A DNA stretch of 64,000 bases from Rhizobium esperanzae (GTDB lineage Bacteria > Pseudomonadota > Alphaproteobacteria > Rhizobiales > Rhizobiaceae), in contig NZ_JACIFY010000025.1 of the NCBI RefSeq assembly GCF_014197615.1, positions 1-64,000 on the forward strand, in the 5' to 3' direction. The notes below the pieces were generated by a model, which was not told the DNA's origin, made no database searches, and saw only the letters and a list, made by a program, of their open reading frames with translations. The position numbers and the translations under genes are program-made. Positions 1-9,731 of the stretch are shown here, one piece after another. Position 1 is the stretch's first letter. Each line of letters opens with the position of its first letter.

Positions 1-110
1 GTCGCGCGGGGAAAATTGCCGCGGTGACGTTCGAGATCGGCAAAAACGCGGTAACGGCCCTCGGCATGAAGCCCGCCCAGTTCGTTTTTGAAAAATGCTT
101 CGAAATCCAT
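1..110 (-). CDS. hemA: 5-aminolevulinate synthase, N-terminal part (cut by window edge)
   Basis: Only the first 36 codons are present; the gene runs off the left edge. The translation begins MDFEAFFKNELGG and continues with a GRYRVFADLERHRG segment, which matches the start of rhizobial HemA, the PLP enzyme that condenses glycine and succinyl-CoA into 5-aminolevulinate for heme and corrin synthesis. Two ATG codons sit side by side (113 and 110). The GGAG on the minus strand just upstream is about 6 nt from the ATG at 110 and only 3 nt from the one at 113, so 110 is chosen. The catalytic part is outside the window. Confidence 0.85.
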   Translation of the reverse strand, partial: MDFEAFFKNELGGLHAEGRYRVFADLERHRGNFPRA

Positions 111-436
111 CATATGCTCCAGTATCGCGCGGCCGTTCTTGCCGACCGGACGTCCGCGCGTCAATGCTTACGCTTTGCTTTACCATCAACTGCGGCAAAA
201 GGCCCAGTTTTTTGAATGATTCCAGATAAAAAATATAGGCGCCGCGATTGATGAGATCGATGCGGCAAACGCGACGGCAATTCGCCGCGCTTACGCGGTC
301 GCCGACACTGCTCCTGCAGCAAAAAAATCAGGACAATGGTGGACAACCCTTTCTTCCGACATAGTTTTCGGGCTAGCGTGCCAAAAAAACAATAGGGACG
401 GCCTATGCCCATTGGGCGACAACCCAGGAGAAAAAG
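111..436. other. Intergenic region between hemA and a lipoprotein gene
   Basis: About 325 bases separate the divergent hemA and lipoprotein genes. It should hold promoters for both. It is locally AT-richer than its flanks (around 205-235 and 320-400), and AGGAG lies just before the lipoprotein ATG. The open frames in it have no recognisable protein similarity or good start signals, so no gene is called. Confidence 0.5.
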
Positions 437-694
437 ATGAAAAAAGCTGTCATACTCGCATTGATCGGCCTGTCGATCGCAAGCTGCACCCCGACTCAGC
501 AGGGGGCCGGCATCGGCGCTGCATCCGGTGCGGTCATCGGCGGCGTCGTCACCGGCGATGTTCGTGGCGCAGCAGTCGGCGCCGCTATCGGCGGCGTCTC
601 CGGCGCCCTGATCGGCAGCGTCGCCGAACAGCCCGGCCAGTGCTACTATCGCGACCGCTATGGCCGCCGCTACATCGATGCCTGCCCGCGCTGA
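437..694 (+). CDS. Small glycine-zipper lipoprotein
   Basis: An 85-residue protein with a lipoprotein signal: charged start MKK, hydrophobic stretch, and a lipobox ending IASC with the lipidated Cys at residue 17. Residues about 23-64 are rich in Gly and Ala with repeated GxxxG spacing (a glycine-zipper, as in Rick_17kDa/SlyB-type proteins), followed by a short Tyr/Arg-rich tail. The expected location is the outer membrane, in a structural role; no catalytic motif is visible. A good ribosome site (AGGAG) lies 6 nt before the ATG. A rho-independent terminator follows directly, so it looks monocistronic. The family call rests on architecture only. Confidence 0.8.
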   Translation: MKKAVILALIGLSIASCTPTQQGAGIGAASGAVIGGVVTGDVRGAAVGAAIGGVSGALIGSVAEQPGQCYYRDRYGRRYIDACPR

Positions 695-720
695 GACGCC
701 CGCAGACCGAAAAATTCAGG

Positions 721-750
721 AAATCCCGGACACACATCCGGGATTTTTTG
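721..750 (+). terminator. Rho-independent terminator after the lipoprotein gene
   Basis: A perfect stem of AAATCCCGGA with TCCGGGATTT around a short loop (CACACA), followed by a run of T. It lies 27 nt after the lipoprotein stop codon. Confidence 0.85.
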
Positions 751-859
751 TGCTGAAATAGCGCGCCGGCAATTTAAAATGGTACACCCGGCGCGATTTT
801 GCCGCTAAGCTGTTCACGGCTGGGCAACGAAGCTTCATTGTAGACTTAAAAAGCGGCGG

Positions 860-2788
860 ATGCGGATTAGAGGGACAGGCCCGAAAACAGGTACTGCGTA
901 TCGGCGAACAGGCACCATGATGGTGGTCGCAGCGACAGCTGCGTTCTCACCGGTCCTGATCGGCGACGCTTACGCCTTCAAGCTTTTCGGCATCACCATC
1001 TTCGGCAAGGAAAAGGACGAAGGCGAACAGGTGCCCGATCCGGTGCGCTACCACGTCGATCTCAAAGCCGATACCGCCGATCCCGACCTGAAGGAAGCGC
1101 TGGAAAACAGCTCCCGCCTCGTGAGCGACCAGAAGCAGCCGGTTTCCGGCGATCTCGGCATCGTCGTCAAGGCCCGTGACGACCGCGAACGGCTGATCGC
1201 CACCCTCTATGAAAAGGCCCGATATGGCGGCGTGGTGACGATCACCGTCGACGGCAAGAATATCGATGAGCTGCCGCCCAATCCGACCTTCGACCGGACG
1301 GGGCCGGTCCCCGTCACCGTCGACATTGCGCCCGGCCCGGTTTTCAAGGTCAGGGAAGTCCAGTTCGGCGGCGATGCCGCAAACCACAATCCCGCCGATT
1401 ATGATCTTGCCCCAGGCGCTGAGGCCGGCTCGCTTGCCATCATCAGGGCCGGCGACAAGATCGTCGAGCAGTTGAAGAGCGAGGGCCGGCCCTTCGCCAA
1501 GCTGACCGAACGCAAGGTCGTCGCCGATCACAGAAGCGACACCGTCGATATCGTCCTTGCCGCCGAGGGCGGTCCGGTCGCTCCGATCGGCGATGTCGGC
1601 GTTTCCGGCGAAAAGACCGTCAAGCCGGCTTTCATTCAGCGTTATTCCCGGCTGAACAAAGGCGAGGCCTATTCCCCGGAAGCGCTGAAGAAAGCCGGCG
1701 AGCGGCTTCGCGCTCTCGGCGTCTTCTCGAGCGTCACCATTCACGAAGGCGATGCGCTGGCCCCGGACGGCACCTTGCCGATGACGATCGAGGTGTCCGA
1801 AGGCAAGCAGCGCTATTTCGGTGTCGGGGCGCAATATTCCACCACCGACGGCTTCGGCGTGCAGGGCTATTGGGGCCACCGCAACCTGTTTGGCGAAGCC
1901 GAAACGCTGCGGATCGAGGGCTCCGTTTCGCGGCTTGGCGAAACCACCGATCTCGGCAGCCTCGACTATTCCGCCGGCATCCTCTTCACCAAGCCCGGCG
2001 CCTTCTTCCCCGCCGCCACCCTGAAGGCCGGCATCATCGCCAAGACCGAAAATCCGGATGCCTATAATGCGACGCTCGTTACCGCCTCGCTCGGCCTTTC
2101 CTACGAACTGACAGACCGGGACACGGTCTCGGCAAGCGGCGAGCTCAGCTGGGAACGCGACGACGACGCCTTCGGCACCAATGACTATCTGACCTTCACC
2201 CTGCCGCTTCAATATGACCGCGACGCCCGCGACGACAAGTTCAACCCGACGGAAGGCTACCGCGCGACATTCTCGGCCAAGCCCGGCTACGAAATCTTCA
2301 ACGCCACCCCCTATGCGGCGTTCGAGGGCTCGATTTCAGGCTATCTGCCGTTTGGCCAGGAAGACGGCTTGGTGCTGGCCGGCAAGGTGGCCGCCGGCGT
2401 CCTGATCGGCGGCGGCGGCATCGAAAACATTCCCGCCACGCAGCGCTTCTTTGCCGGCGGCGGCGGCTCGGTGCGCGGATACAGCTTTCAGGAAATCTCG
2501 CCCTATAACGACAATGGCGATCCCACAGGTGGCCGCTCCTACGTGACCGGTTCGCTGGAGGCCCGCATCAAGATCACCGATACGATCGGCGTCGTGCCCT
2601 TCATCGATGTCGGCACCGTCTCCGACAGCACCTTTCCGGGGTTTTCCGATATCCGCGCCGGCGCCGGTGCGGGAATACGATATGCGACGCCTTTCGGCCC
2701 GCTGCGGCTTGATTTTGCCATGCCGCTGAACAAGTACGAAGGTGGCACAGATTACGGAATCTATGCGGGCATCGGTCAATCCTTCTAG
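860..2788 (+). CDS. tamA: TamA, outer-membrane translocation and assembly protein (BamA/Omp85 family)
   Basis: A 642-residue Omp85-family protein. The N-terminus has a signal-like hydrophobic stretch ending near an AYA site, then POTRA-like periplasmic repeats (roughly residues 60-330), then a C-terminal 16-strand-type barrel (roughly 330-642) with a GGGGSVRGY segment typical of the L6 loop region and a final Phe, the usual signal for the BAM machinery. The next gene is tamB, the inner-membrane partner, so TamA of the TamAB complex is the best name; the pair helps insert outer-membrane proteins and is linked to envelope lipid transport. The ATG at 860 has a weak ribosome site; an ATG at 917 (MMVVAATAAF) would also leave a good signal peptide. 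Confidence 0.87.
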   Translation: MRIRGTGPKTGTAYRRTGTMMVVAATAAFSPVLIGDAYAFKLFGITIFGKEKDEGEQVPDPVRYHVDLKADTADPDLKEALENSSRLVSDQKQPVSGDLGIVVKARDDRERLIATLYEKARYGGVVTITVDGKNIDELPPNPTFDRTGPVPVTVDIAPGPVFKVREVQFGGDAANHNPADYDLAPGAEAGSLAIIRAGDKIVEQLKSEGRPFAKLTERKVVADHRSDTVDIVLAAEGGPVAPIGDVGVSGEKTVKPAFIQRYSRLNKGEAYSPEALKKAGERLRALGVFSSVTIHEGDALAPDGTLPMTIEVSEGKQRYFGVGAQYSTTDGFGVQGYWGHRNLFGEAETLRIEGSVSRLGETTDLGSLDYSAGILFTKPGAFFPAATLKAGIIAKTENPDAYNATLVTASLGLSYELTDRDTVSASGELSWERDDDAFGTNDYLTFTLPLQYDRDARDDKFNPTEGYRATFSAKPGYEIFNATPYAAFEGSISGYLPFGQEDGLVLAGKVAAGVLIGGGGIENIPATQRFFAGGGGSVRGYSFQEISPYNDNGDPTGGRSYVTGSLEARIKITDTIGVVPFIDVGTVSDSTFPGFSDIRAGAGAGIRYATPFGPLRLDFAMPLNKYEGGTDYGIYAGIGQSF

Positions 2789-2839
2789 ATTTGCCGTTAA
2801 CTGCGTTTTTCGATCTGTGGCCGTCATGAAAACGGGGTA

Positions 2840-5800
2840 GTGTCCGCGCCGATGCAAATGCTGGCAAAAATCGTCACCTGGATCATACGGCTCACCGGCT
2901 ATGTCGCCGGCGCCGCGTTGATTCTTACGGTCATAGCCCTTGCGATCTTCGGCTTCACTGCCTTCGGCGCCCGCATCGTCACCGAAAAGATAGCCTCGAC
3001 GCTTTCCAACCGCGACATGACGATCACGGTGCGTGAACCGGAAGGTCTTCTGACCGGCGGGCTGCGCGCTGCCGACATCACCGTCTCCGATACCAGGGGC
3101 GTCTTTGCGGAAGTTCATGGGCTCGCGATCGACTGGAATCCGCTGGCGCTGCTGACCGGAACCTTCCACGCCAAACGCTTCGAGATCGAAGCGATCAACG
3201 TGCTGCGCAAGCCGGTGCGCACCCTGCCATCGCGGCCCGGCGCAGAAAATTCCGGCGGCTTCAGCCTTCCGATCAAGCTCGATATCGATCGCATCGCGCT
3301 GCCCGATATCAAGCTTGCCGAAGCCTTTGCCGGGCGCGCCTTCGCGCTCGCCGCCGAGGGCAGCCTTTCGGCGAACGGCGATGGCGGCGAAGCCGTCGTC
3401 AATGTCAGCCGTCACGCGGTTCCGGATGCGCGGCTTGCCGCCGACATCGCCTTTGCGCCGGCCGAAAACCGGCTGCGGCTGAAGGCACAGCTTTCCGAGC
3501 CGAAGGGCGGGCTGGTCGCCGGCTTCCTCGGCCTGCCGGACAGCCCCGCCGTCAACATCGATCTCGACGGCCAGGGGCCGATATCCGATTGGAAAGGCAA
3601 AGTGCAGGCCGCCCTCGACGGCCAGCAGCGCGCCGCAATCGAGGCCCGGCATCAGATCAGTGCAGACGGACTGCACCACCTCGACCTCAAGGGCGGCGGC
3701 GATCTCAGCTCACTGCTTCCATCGGCATTCCGGCCGCTTTTCGCCGGCCAGACCAATATCGATGTCGCCACCACCTTCGACAATCGTGGCAAGATCGATA
3801 TCCAGACCGGCAATATCGCCACCGGCAGCGTCGTCATCGCCGCATCGGGCACGCTCGATCCGGCCGGCAACAACAGCCTGAACGCCAATCTGCTCGGCAC
3901 GTCAGGCCCTGTCGATTTCCGCTGGCCCCTCGCCGAAGGCGAAGCGCGCTTCCTGATTTCGGGCCTCAACCTGGCTCTGACAGGCGACGCCCAGACCGCC
4001 CGACTGAGCGTCAGCGGCTCGCTCGACAGCGCAACCCTTCCACAGGCCGATATCGGCAACGTCAAGCTGACGGCAAAGAGCGACGCCTTCAATCTCGCCG
4101 CTCGTTCCGGCAGCGTTCAGCTGCGTCTGGCAGCCGGCGACGCGAGTTTTGCCGAGCCGAACCTCAACCGCGCGGTCCAGGGCCCCGTGACGATCGCCGC
4201 GCCGCTGCAGATCTCGCCCGCCGGCATCGGCTTCAACGGCACCACGGTCGAAAGCACCAATATCAATGGCAGCCTCAACGGCTCCTATAGGCCGGCCGAT
4301 CAAACGCTGACCGGCAACGTCAAGCTCACCATCGCACCTGCAGCGTTGCCGGTTGCGGTGGCGGGCAAGTTCGACGGGCTGATCTCGCTCGAAAGCCAGG
4401 TGGTCGGTACCATCCCGTCGAAATTCGCACTTTCCAACCTCGTCCTGAAATCCGGCACACTGGAAGCCGCCGGCAACGTCGCGCTTGAGGGCTCGATGTT
4501 GAATGCCGACCTCTCCGGTCGGCTGCCCGACATCAGCAAACTCGTCGCCGGCGCGAAAGGTTCGGTAGGCTATGCGGTGAGAGGCGGCGGCGAGCTCCCG
4601 GCACTCTCGGTATCGGCCAATCTCAAGGCCGCCAGCCTTGAGATGGCCGACCGCGTGCTTGCCAACCTCAATATCGACCTGTCGGGTATTACCGACCCCA
4701 AGGCGCCGCAGGGCAAGATCACCGCCACCGGTACGATCGACGGCCAGCCGATCGGCATCAACGGCGACATCCGCTCCCAAGACGGCAAGACCGGCATTCC
4801 GGCGCTGACCGCCGATATCGGCGGCAACCGGTTGACCGGCAATCTGGAATTCTCACCCACCCTTGAGCCGACGGGCGCACTGACCTTCGACTTCCCCAAT
4901 ATCGGCCTGCTCGCAGCACTCGGCGGACAGAAGGCCGAAGGCGATCTCAAGGGGTCGCTCGGCATCGAGAGCAACAGCGGCAAGATTGCGTTGAAGCTGC
5001 TGGCATCAGGCGGCTCGATCCGCCGCGATACGCTCGCGATCGTCAAACCCGATATCGACGTCACGATCAGCGATCTCAGCGCGCTTGCGGCAAACGGCAC
5101 AGTCAAGGCCGAGGAACTGAATGCCGGCGCGAACAGGCTCGCCGGTCTTTCGCTCGGTTTCACCAAACAGCAGAACCAGACCGATTTCGACCTTAACGCC
5201 GCCTATGACGGCAATCCGGTGCGGGCCGCCGGCAATATCCAGGCGCCAGGCGGCACGATCGCGGTAAATCTTGACCGCTTCTCCGCCAGCCCCCGCAACA
5301 TCCCGGTCGAGCTTGCCGCACCGACTGCGGTCACGATTATCGGCGGCACCGCCAGTCTGAACGGACTGACGCTGAAAACAGGCACCGGCTCGGTGAGCGT
5401 CACCGGTTCCGCCGGCGAGACGCTGAAGCTGAAAGCCGACATCCACGAATTGCCGGCAGCCCTTGCCAATGGTTTCGTGCCGAACCTTTCAGCCGGTGGC
5501 ACGATCTCCGGAACGATCGCCGTGACCGGCACGCCGGCGGCACCCGTCGCCGATTTCAAGCTCGACTGGAAGGATGCGACAACAGGCCAGACCAAGGGCG
5601 CCGGACTGGCGCCGCTCGGCATTACCGCCGGCGGCAAATTCGCTGACAACAAGCTCGATTTCGACACGACGATCGGCAATGACGACGGCCTGTCGCTGAA
5701 GGCCGCCGGCAATGTCGCGCTCGCCGATCCGAAGAACCCGGTCCTGGATGTCGACGCCGATATCCTCAGTCTGCCCGCCCGCATCGCCAATGGTTTCGTT

Positions 5801-8800
5801 GCCGATCTCGCCGCCGAAGGCGCGGTCTCCGGAACGATCTCGGCGACCGGCCCCCTTTCCGCTCCCGTCGCCAATTTCGATCTCGATTGGAATGGCGCCG
5901 CGACCAGCCACACCAAACGTGCTGGCCTCGACGCCCTCGCAATAAAGGCATCCGGAAAATTCGAAGGCAGCAAACTCGATTTCGACACGGCGATATCAGG
6001 CGCCGACAAGCTCGCGCTGAAGGCAAACGGCAATGTCGCCGTCACCGGCACGACGATCGGCAACGTCAAGGTCGATGCAACGCTGGCGAATATCCCGGCA
6101 AGCATCGCAGACAGCTTCGTGACCGATCTCGCTGCCGAAGGCGCGATCTCCGGAACGATCTCGGCCGCGGGCTCGCTTGCCGCTCCGACCGCCAATTTCG
6201 ACCTCGATTGGAAAAACGCTGCGACCAGCCATACGAAACGGGCCGGCCTTGCCGCACTCGGCCTGAGCGCATCGGGAAAATTTGCCGACAACAAGCTTGA
6301 TTTCAACGCAGCGGCCAGCGGCGATCAAGGCCTCTTGCTGAAGAGCACGGGCAATGTCGTCCTCGCCGGCACGACGGTCGAAAACATCAAGGTCGATGCC
6401 GAGATCGCCAGGATCCCGGCCGCTCTCGCCAACGCCTTCGTTCCCGATCTGGGCGCCGGCGGCACGATATCAGGCACCCTGTCCGCCGCCGGGACACCGG
6501 CGGCCCCGAAAGCCGACTTCAAGCTCGATTGGACGGATGCCGCGACCCGCCAGACCAGAAGCGCCCATCTCTCCGGCCTGGCGCTGACTGCATCCGGCCG
6601 CTTTTCCGACAGCCGGCTCGACTTCGATAGCAATCTCAGCGGCAAGGACGGCCTGTCACTGAAGGCCGCGGGCAACGTTGCGATATCGGGCACCGCGGTT
6701 AAAACCCTCGACGTCAAGGCCGATCTTGCCAACTTGCCTGCCGGCCTCGCCAACGGCTTCGTCCCCGGTCTTGCCGCAGAGGGCACCATCTCGGGAACGG
6801 CATCCGCATCCGGCGCGTTTCCGAAGCCCGCAATCGATTTCAAGCTCGACTGGAAGAATGCCGCAACCGCCCAGACCAGGAGCAGCGGCCTTTCGGGCCT
6901 GAATGCTGCAGCATCCGGCAAATTCGCCGATGACAGGGTCGATTTCGACGCCAACCTCGCCGGCAAGGACGGCGTGCTGGCGAGGGCAACCGGCGGCGTC
7001 ACCATCGCCGGCACCGCCATTCGGGATCTTTCGGTCAATGCCGATATTCCGGCCCTGCCGGCCAATATCGCCAATGCTTTCGTTCCCGGTCTCGGCGCCG
7101 AGGGCATGCTTTCGGCAAGCGCCGTCACATCGGGAACGCCAGCCGATCCGATCGTCGATTTCAAGCTCAACTGGAAGGATGCCGCGACCAGTCACACCAA
7201 GGCTGCCGGTCTTTCCCGGCTTGCACTGGCGGCGACGGGAAAATACACAGGCGACAGGCTCGATTTCGATGCCGACCTCAGCGGCAGCGGCGGCATTGCG
7301 CTGAAAACCGCCGGCAATCTTTCGATCGCCGGCACGTCGATCCGCTCGGTCGACGTCACGGCGAATGCCACCAACGTCCCGGCGAGCCTCGCCAACGGTT
7401 TCGTGCCCGGTCTTGGCGCCGAGGGTGCGGTCTCGGCGACCGCCAAGGCGACCGGTGCGCTATCGGCGCCTTCAGTCGACTTCAAGGTCGACTGGAAGAA
7501 CGCGGCGACCAGCCAGACGAAAGACGCCGGACTTTCGCCATTCACCATCGGCGCCTCAGGCAAGCTTGCCGGCGACAGACTGACCGTCGATACCAGCCTT
7601 GCCGGCGACGCCGGCATGTCGCTGAAGGGCGGCGGCAGCGTTGTGATCACGGGCAATCGCGCCATCGACATGCGCTTCAGCGGCAATCTTCCCTTCGCCG
7701 TGCTCGGTGCCCCGCTGGCGCAGCAGGGCCTCGTCGCCGACGGCGTCGCCACCGTCAATCTGCAGGTCGGCGGGACGGCCGCAGCACCCGTCATCAACGG
7801 CACCGTTGCGACCAATGGCGCCAAGCTCGTCGACGTCCGGCGCAATCTTGCCGTCAACAATCTGACGGCGGCAGTGACCTTCAACGGCAACCAGGCCGTG
7901 ATATCGCGCCTCAGCGGCAATCTCGGCGGCGGCGGCACGGTCTCAGCAAGCGGCACCATCGGTATCCAGCCGGCCGGCGGTTTTCCCGCCGATATTTCGA
8001 TCAAGCTCGACAAGGCGGTCTATGTCGACGGCACCCTTGTCGTCTCCACCGTCAGCGGAACGCTGGGCCTGCGCGGACCGATCATGAGCGCGACGCTGAA
8101 CGGCAAGCTTCGGCTGGACAAGACCTCGATCACCGTTCCGGAAAAATTGCCGACCTCGCTCCGTGAAATCGACATCCGGCATAAGAACGCGCCGCGGGCG
8201 GTGCTTGCGCAACTGAGGGAAGACGGCGAGCGGAAACCCGGCGAGAAATCCTCGACAATCACACTCGATCTCGAAATCGACGCGCCCTCGCAGATCTTCG
8301 TGCGCGGCCGCGGCATCGATGCCGAGCTCGGCGGCAGTGTGACGATCCGCGGAACGGCGGCTGCACCCGTCGTGACCGGCGGTTTCACCATGCGCCGCGG
8401 GCGCCTGACCATTCTCAACCGCCGTATGGATTTCACCGACAAGAGCCGGATCACCTTTGCCGGAGACCTGACGCCGGCGCTCGATATGGAAGCGACCTCG
8501 ACCTCCGGCTCGACGACGCTGACCGTCGATGTCGCCGGTCTCGCCACCGACCCGGCCATCACTTTCTCCTCCTCGCCGCAGCTGCCGCAGGACGAGGTGC
8601 TGGCGCAGTTGATCTTCGGCCAGTCGATGTCGAAGCTCTCGCCGGTGCAGATCGCCCAGCTCGCCGACGCCGTCAGCCAGCTGGCGGGCAACCGCTCCAC
8701 CTCGCTTTTCGAAGGCCTGCGAAACCAGCTCGGCGTCGACGATCTCGACATCAGTACCGATTCCAAGGGCCAGACGAGCGTCAGCGTCGGCCGCTATCTC

Positions 8801-8953
8801 AACGACCGCACCTATTTCGAATTGCAGCAGGGCGGCTCTGCCGGCGCCAAGGCGATCATCAACCTCGACGTCGGCCGCGGCGTCAAACTGCGCGGCGCGG
8901 CGGGAGGTAACGGTGAGGGCGAAGCGGGCGTCGTCTACGAGCGGGAATATTAA
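2840..8953 (+). CDS. tamB: TamB, giant inner-membrane-anchored assembly protein (DUF490)
   Basis: A 2037-residue protein with one N-terminal membrane helix (about residues 11-39), a very long repeat-rich beta region, and a C-terminal TamB/DUF490 domain (about residues 1650-2037) with the family's glycine-rich strands and an aromatic end (YEREY). TamB bridges the inner membrane to TamA in the outer membrane, probably as a hydrophobic beta-taco groove. It follows tamA by 51 nt and is likely co-transcribed. It is longer than the roughly 1250-1500 residues common in the family; the extra length lies in seven 107-residue repeats. The start is GTG at 2840; ATG at 2852 is a close alternative. Confidence 0.9.
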   Translation: MSAPMQMLAKIVTWIIRLTGYVAGAALILTVIALAIFGFTAFGARIVTEKIASTLSNRDMTITVREPEGLLTGGLRAADITVSDTRGVFAEVHGLAIDWNPLALLTGTFHAKRFEIEAINVLRKPVRTLPSRPGAENSGGFSLPIKLDIDRIALPDIKLAEAFAGRAFALAAEGSLSANGDGGEAVVNVSRHAVPDARLAADIAFAPAENRLRLKAQLSEPKGGLVAGFLGLPDSPAVNIDLDGQGPISDWKGKVQAALDGQQRAAIEARHQISADGLHHLDLKGGGDLSSLLPSAFRPLFAGQTNIDVATTFDNRGKIDIQTGNIATGSVVIAASGTLDPAGNNSLNANLLGTSGPVDFRWPLAEGEARFLISGLNLALTGDAQTARLSVSGSLDSATLPQADIGNVKLTAKSDAFNLAARSGSVQLRLAAGDASFAEPNLNRAVQGPVTIAAPLQISPAGIGFNGTTVESTNINGSLNGSYRPADQTLTGNVKLTIAPAALPVAVAGKFDGLISLESQVVGTIPSKFALSNLVLKSGTLEAAGNVALEGSMLNADLSGRLPDISKLVAGAKGSVGYAVRGGGELPALSVSANLKAASLEMADRVLANLNIDLSGITDPKAPQGKITATGTIDGQPIGINGDIRSQDGKTGIPALTADIGGNRLTGNLEFSPTLEPTGALTFDFPNIGLLAALGGQKAEGDLKGSLGIESNSGKIALKLLASGGSIRRDTLAIVKPDIDVTISDLSALAANGTVKAEELNAGANRLAGLSLGFTKQQNQTDFDLNAAYDGNPVRAAGNIQAPGGTIAVNLDRFSASPRNIPVELAAPTAVTIIGGTASLNGLTLKTGTGSVSVTGSAGETLKLKADIHELPAALANGFVPNLSAGGTISGTIAVTGTPAAPVADFKLDWKDATTGQTKGAGLAPLGITAGGKFADNKLDFDTTIGNDDGLSLKAAGNVALADPKNPVLDVDADILSLPARIANGFVADLAAEGAVSGTISATGPLSAPVANFDLDWNGAATSHTKRAGLDALAIKASGKFEGSKLDFDTAISGADKLALKANGNVAVTGTTIGNVKVDATLANIPASIADSFVTDLAAEGAISGTISAAGSLAAPTANFDLDWKNAATSHTKRAGLAALGLSASGKFADNKLDFNAAASGDQGLLLKSTGNVVLAGTTVENIKVDAEIARIPAALANAFVPDLGAGGTISGTLSAAGTPAAPKADFKLDWTDAATRQTRSAHLSGLALTASGRFSDSRLDFDSNLSGKDGLSLKAAGNVAISGTAVKTLDVKADLANLPAGLANGFVPGLAAEGTISGTASASGAFPKPAIDFKLDWKNAATAQTRSSGLSGLNAAASGKFADDRVDFDANLAGKDGVLARATGGVTIAGTAIRDLSVNADIPALPANIANAFVPGLGAEGMLSASAVTSGTPADPIVDFKLNWKDAATSHTKAAGLSRLALAATGKYTGDRLDFDADLSGSGGIALKTAGNLSIAGTSIRSVDVTANATNVPASLANGFVPGLGAEGAVSATAKATGALSAPSVDFKVDWKNAATSQTKDAGLSPFTIGASGKLAGDRLTVDTSLAGDAGMSLKGGGSVVITGNRAIDMRFSGNLPFAVLGAPLAQQGLVADGVATVNLQVGGTAAAPVINGTVATNGAKLVDVRRNLAVNNLTAAVTFNGNQAVISRLSGNLGGGGTVSASGTIGIQPAGGFPADISIKLDKAVYVDGTLVVSTVSGTLGLRGPIMSATLNGKLRLDKTSITVPEKLPTSLREIDIRHKNAPRAVLAQLREDGERKPGEKSSTITLDLEIDAPSQIFVRGRGIDAELGGSVTIRGTAAAPVVTGGFTMRRGRLTILNRRMDFTDKSRITFAGDLTPALDMEATSTSGSTTLTVDVAGLATDPAITFSSSPQLPQDEVLAQLIFGQSMSKLSPVQIAQLADAVSQLAGNRSTSLFEGLRNQLGVDDLDISTDSKGQTSVSVGRYLNDRTYFELQQGGSAGAKAIINLDVGRGVKLRGAAGGNGEGEAGVVYEREY
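5552..7798 (+). repeat. Seven tandem 321-bp repeats inside tamB
   Basis: The motif D/N-F-K/D-L/V-D/N-W begins at 5552, 5873, 6194, 6515, 6836, 7157 and 7478, a period of exactly 321 bp (107 residues) with no length variation. Each unit reads DFKLDW, AAT-x-x-T, a GL/SGLxL segment, SGKF, LDFD, LxxxGN, LPAxxANxFVP and a G/SGTxSA segment. The copies are clearly related but diverged. They lie at about residues 905-1653 of TamB. Confidence 0.93.
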
Positions 8954-9007
8954 GCCGGCTAATTCAGGGGAAGCATGTAGCTGGCTTGTCTGATTCGAAC
9001 CTGCGAA

Positions 9008-9165
9008 TTGCCCCTCACCCTAACCCTCTCCCCATTTTGACGGGGCGAGGGGACGTGCCACACGAGGCGCTTGCGGGGGACCGAGAGGGTGCGGCATATC
9101 CCCTTCGCCCCGTTTACCGGGAAAAGGTGCCGGCAGGCGGATGCAAGGGGCTAGTTCCGCAGATC
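9008..9165. repeat. Rhizobial intergenic palindromic repeat
   Basis: The stretch between tamB and the Lrp-type regulator contains CCCCTCACCCTAACCCTCTC followed by GGGGCGAGGGG, then CCCCTTCGCCCCGTTTACCG and AAGGTGCCGGCAGGCGGATG. Both blocks form imperfect inverted repeats. From memory these are widespread dispersed intergenic elements in Rhizobium and relatives. Between two convergent genes, as here, it could also fold as a 3-prime hairpin for tamB. Confidence 0.65.
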
Positions 9166-9170
9166 ATGCC

Positions 9171-9608
9171 CTAGAACCCGGTCTTGCTCGTCTTCAAGAG
9201 AATATTCGTCTCGGTCGAATTGATGCCGTTGATCAGCCGGATGCGGCGCAGCGTTTCGTCGAAGGAGGCGAGATCGCGGTCCTCGAGTTCGGCGACGAAA
9301 TCCCATTTGCCGTTGGTGCTGTGCAGCGCGCGCACCTGCGGCAGGCCCCGCAACTGATCGGCCACCCGGTCGGCGAGCTTGCCAAGCACTTCGATCATGA
9401 CGATGGCGCGCACGCCGGCCGACCGTGTCTCATGGCCGGTGCGGATGGTAAAGCCGACGATGGTGCCGCTGGCGACCAGCCGGTCGATCCGGGCGGCGAC
9501 CGTGGCCCGCGATGCACCCGTCATCGCCGCAAGCGACGAGACGGAAATCCGGGCATTGTGGCGAAGCGCACTCAAAAGTTCGGTATCGAGATCATCCACG
9601 CCGATCAC
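9171..9608 (-). CDS. Lrp/AsnC-family transcriptional regulator (arginine catabolism)
   Basis: A 145-residue Lrp/AsnC-type protein. It begins VDDLDTELLSALRHNAR, then a helix-turn-helix (about residues 20-45, SLAAMTGASRATVAARIDRL), then a RAM/AsnC ligand domain (about 65-145). It is divergent from the arginase gene, so it is probably the arginine- or ornithine-responsive regulator of arginase and rocD, in the manner of ArcR of agrobacteria. This role is inferred from position. The start is GTG at 9608, in frame with a second GTG three codons later; no strong ribosome site is visible, so the exact start is uncertain. Confidence 0.85.
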   Translation of the reverse strand: MIGVDDLDTELLSALRHNARISVSSLAAMTGASRATVAARIDRLVASGTIVGFTIRTGHETRSAGVRAIVMIEVLGKLADRVADQLRGLPQVRALHSTNGKWDFVAELEDRDLASFDETLRRIRLINGINSTETNILLKTSKTGF

Positions 9609-9731
9609 TTTGTCAAAATAGGTTTATCAATTTGCGCAATCATAGTCCATTTCTGACATTTTTCCATCTTTTTGCCGCCAGCCCTTTATCCCACTATCGG
9701 CCAAAACAGGCCTCAACACGGAGCCCTCGAA

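Noticed and set aside
161..412. 83-codon minus-strand frame upstream of hemA
   Set aside because: No similarity, poor start, and Arg/Cys/Lys-rich composition; more likely promoter DNA.
5552..7798. CRISPR-like or satellite repeat array
   Set aside because: The regular 321-bp period is coding, in frame and diverged at DNA level, with no short repeat-spacer pattern.
8986..9174. 62-codon frame between tamB and the Lrp gene
   Set aside because: It is the translation of the dispersed intergenic repeat and has no gene-like features.
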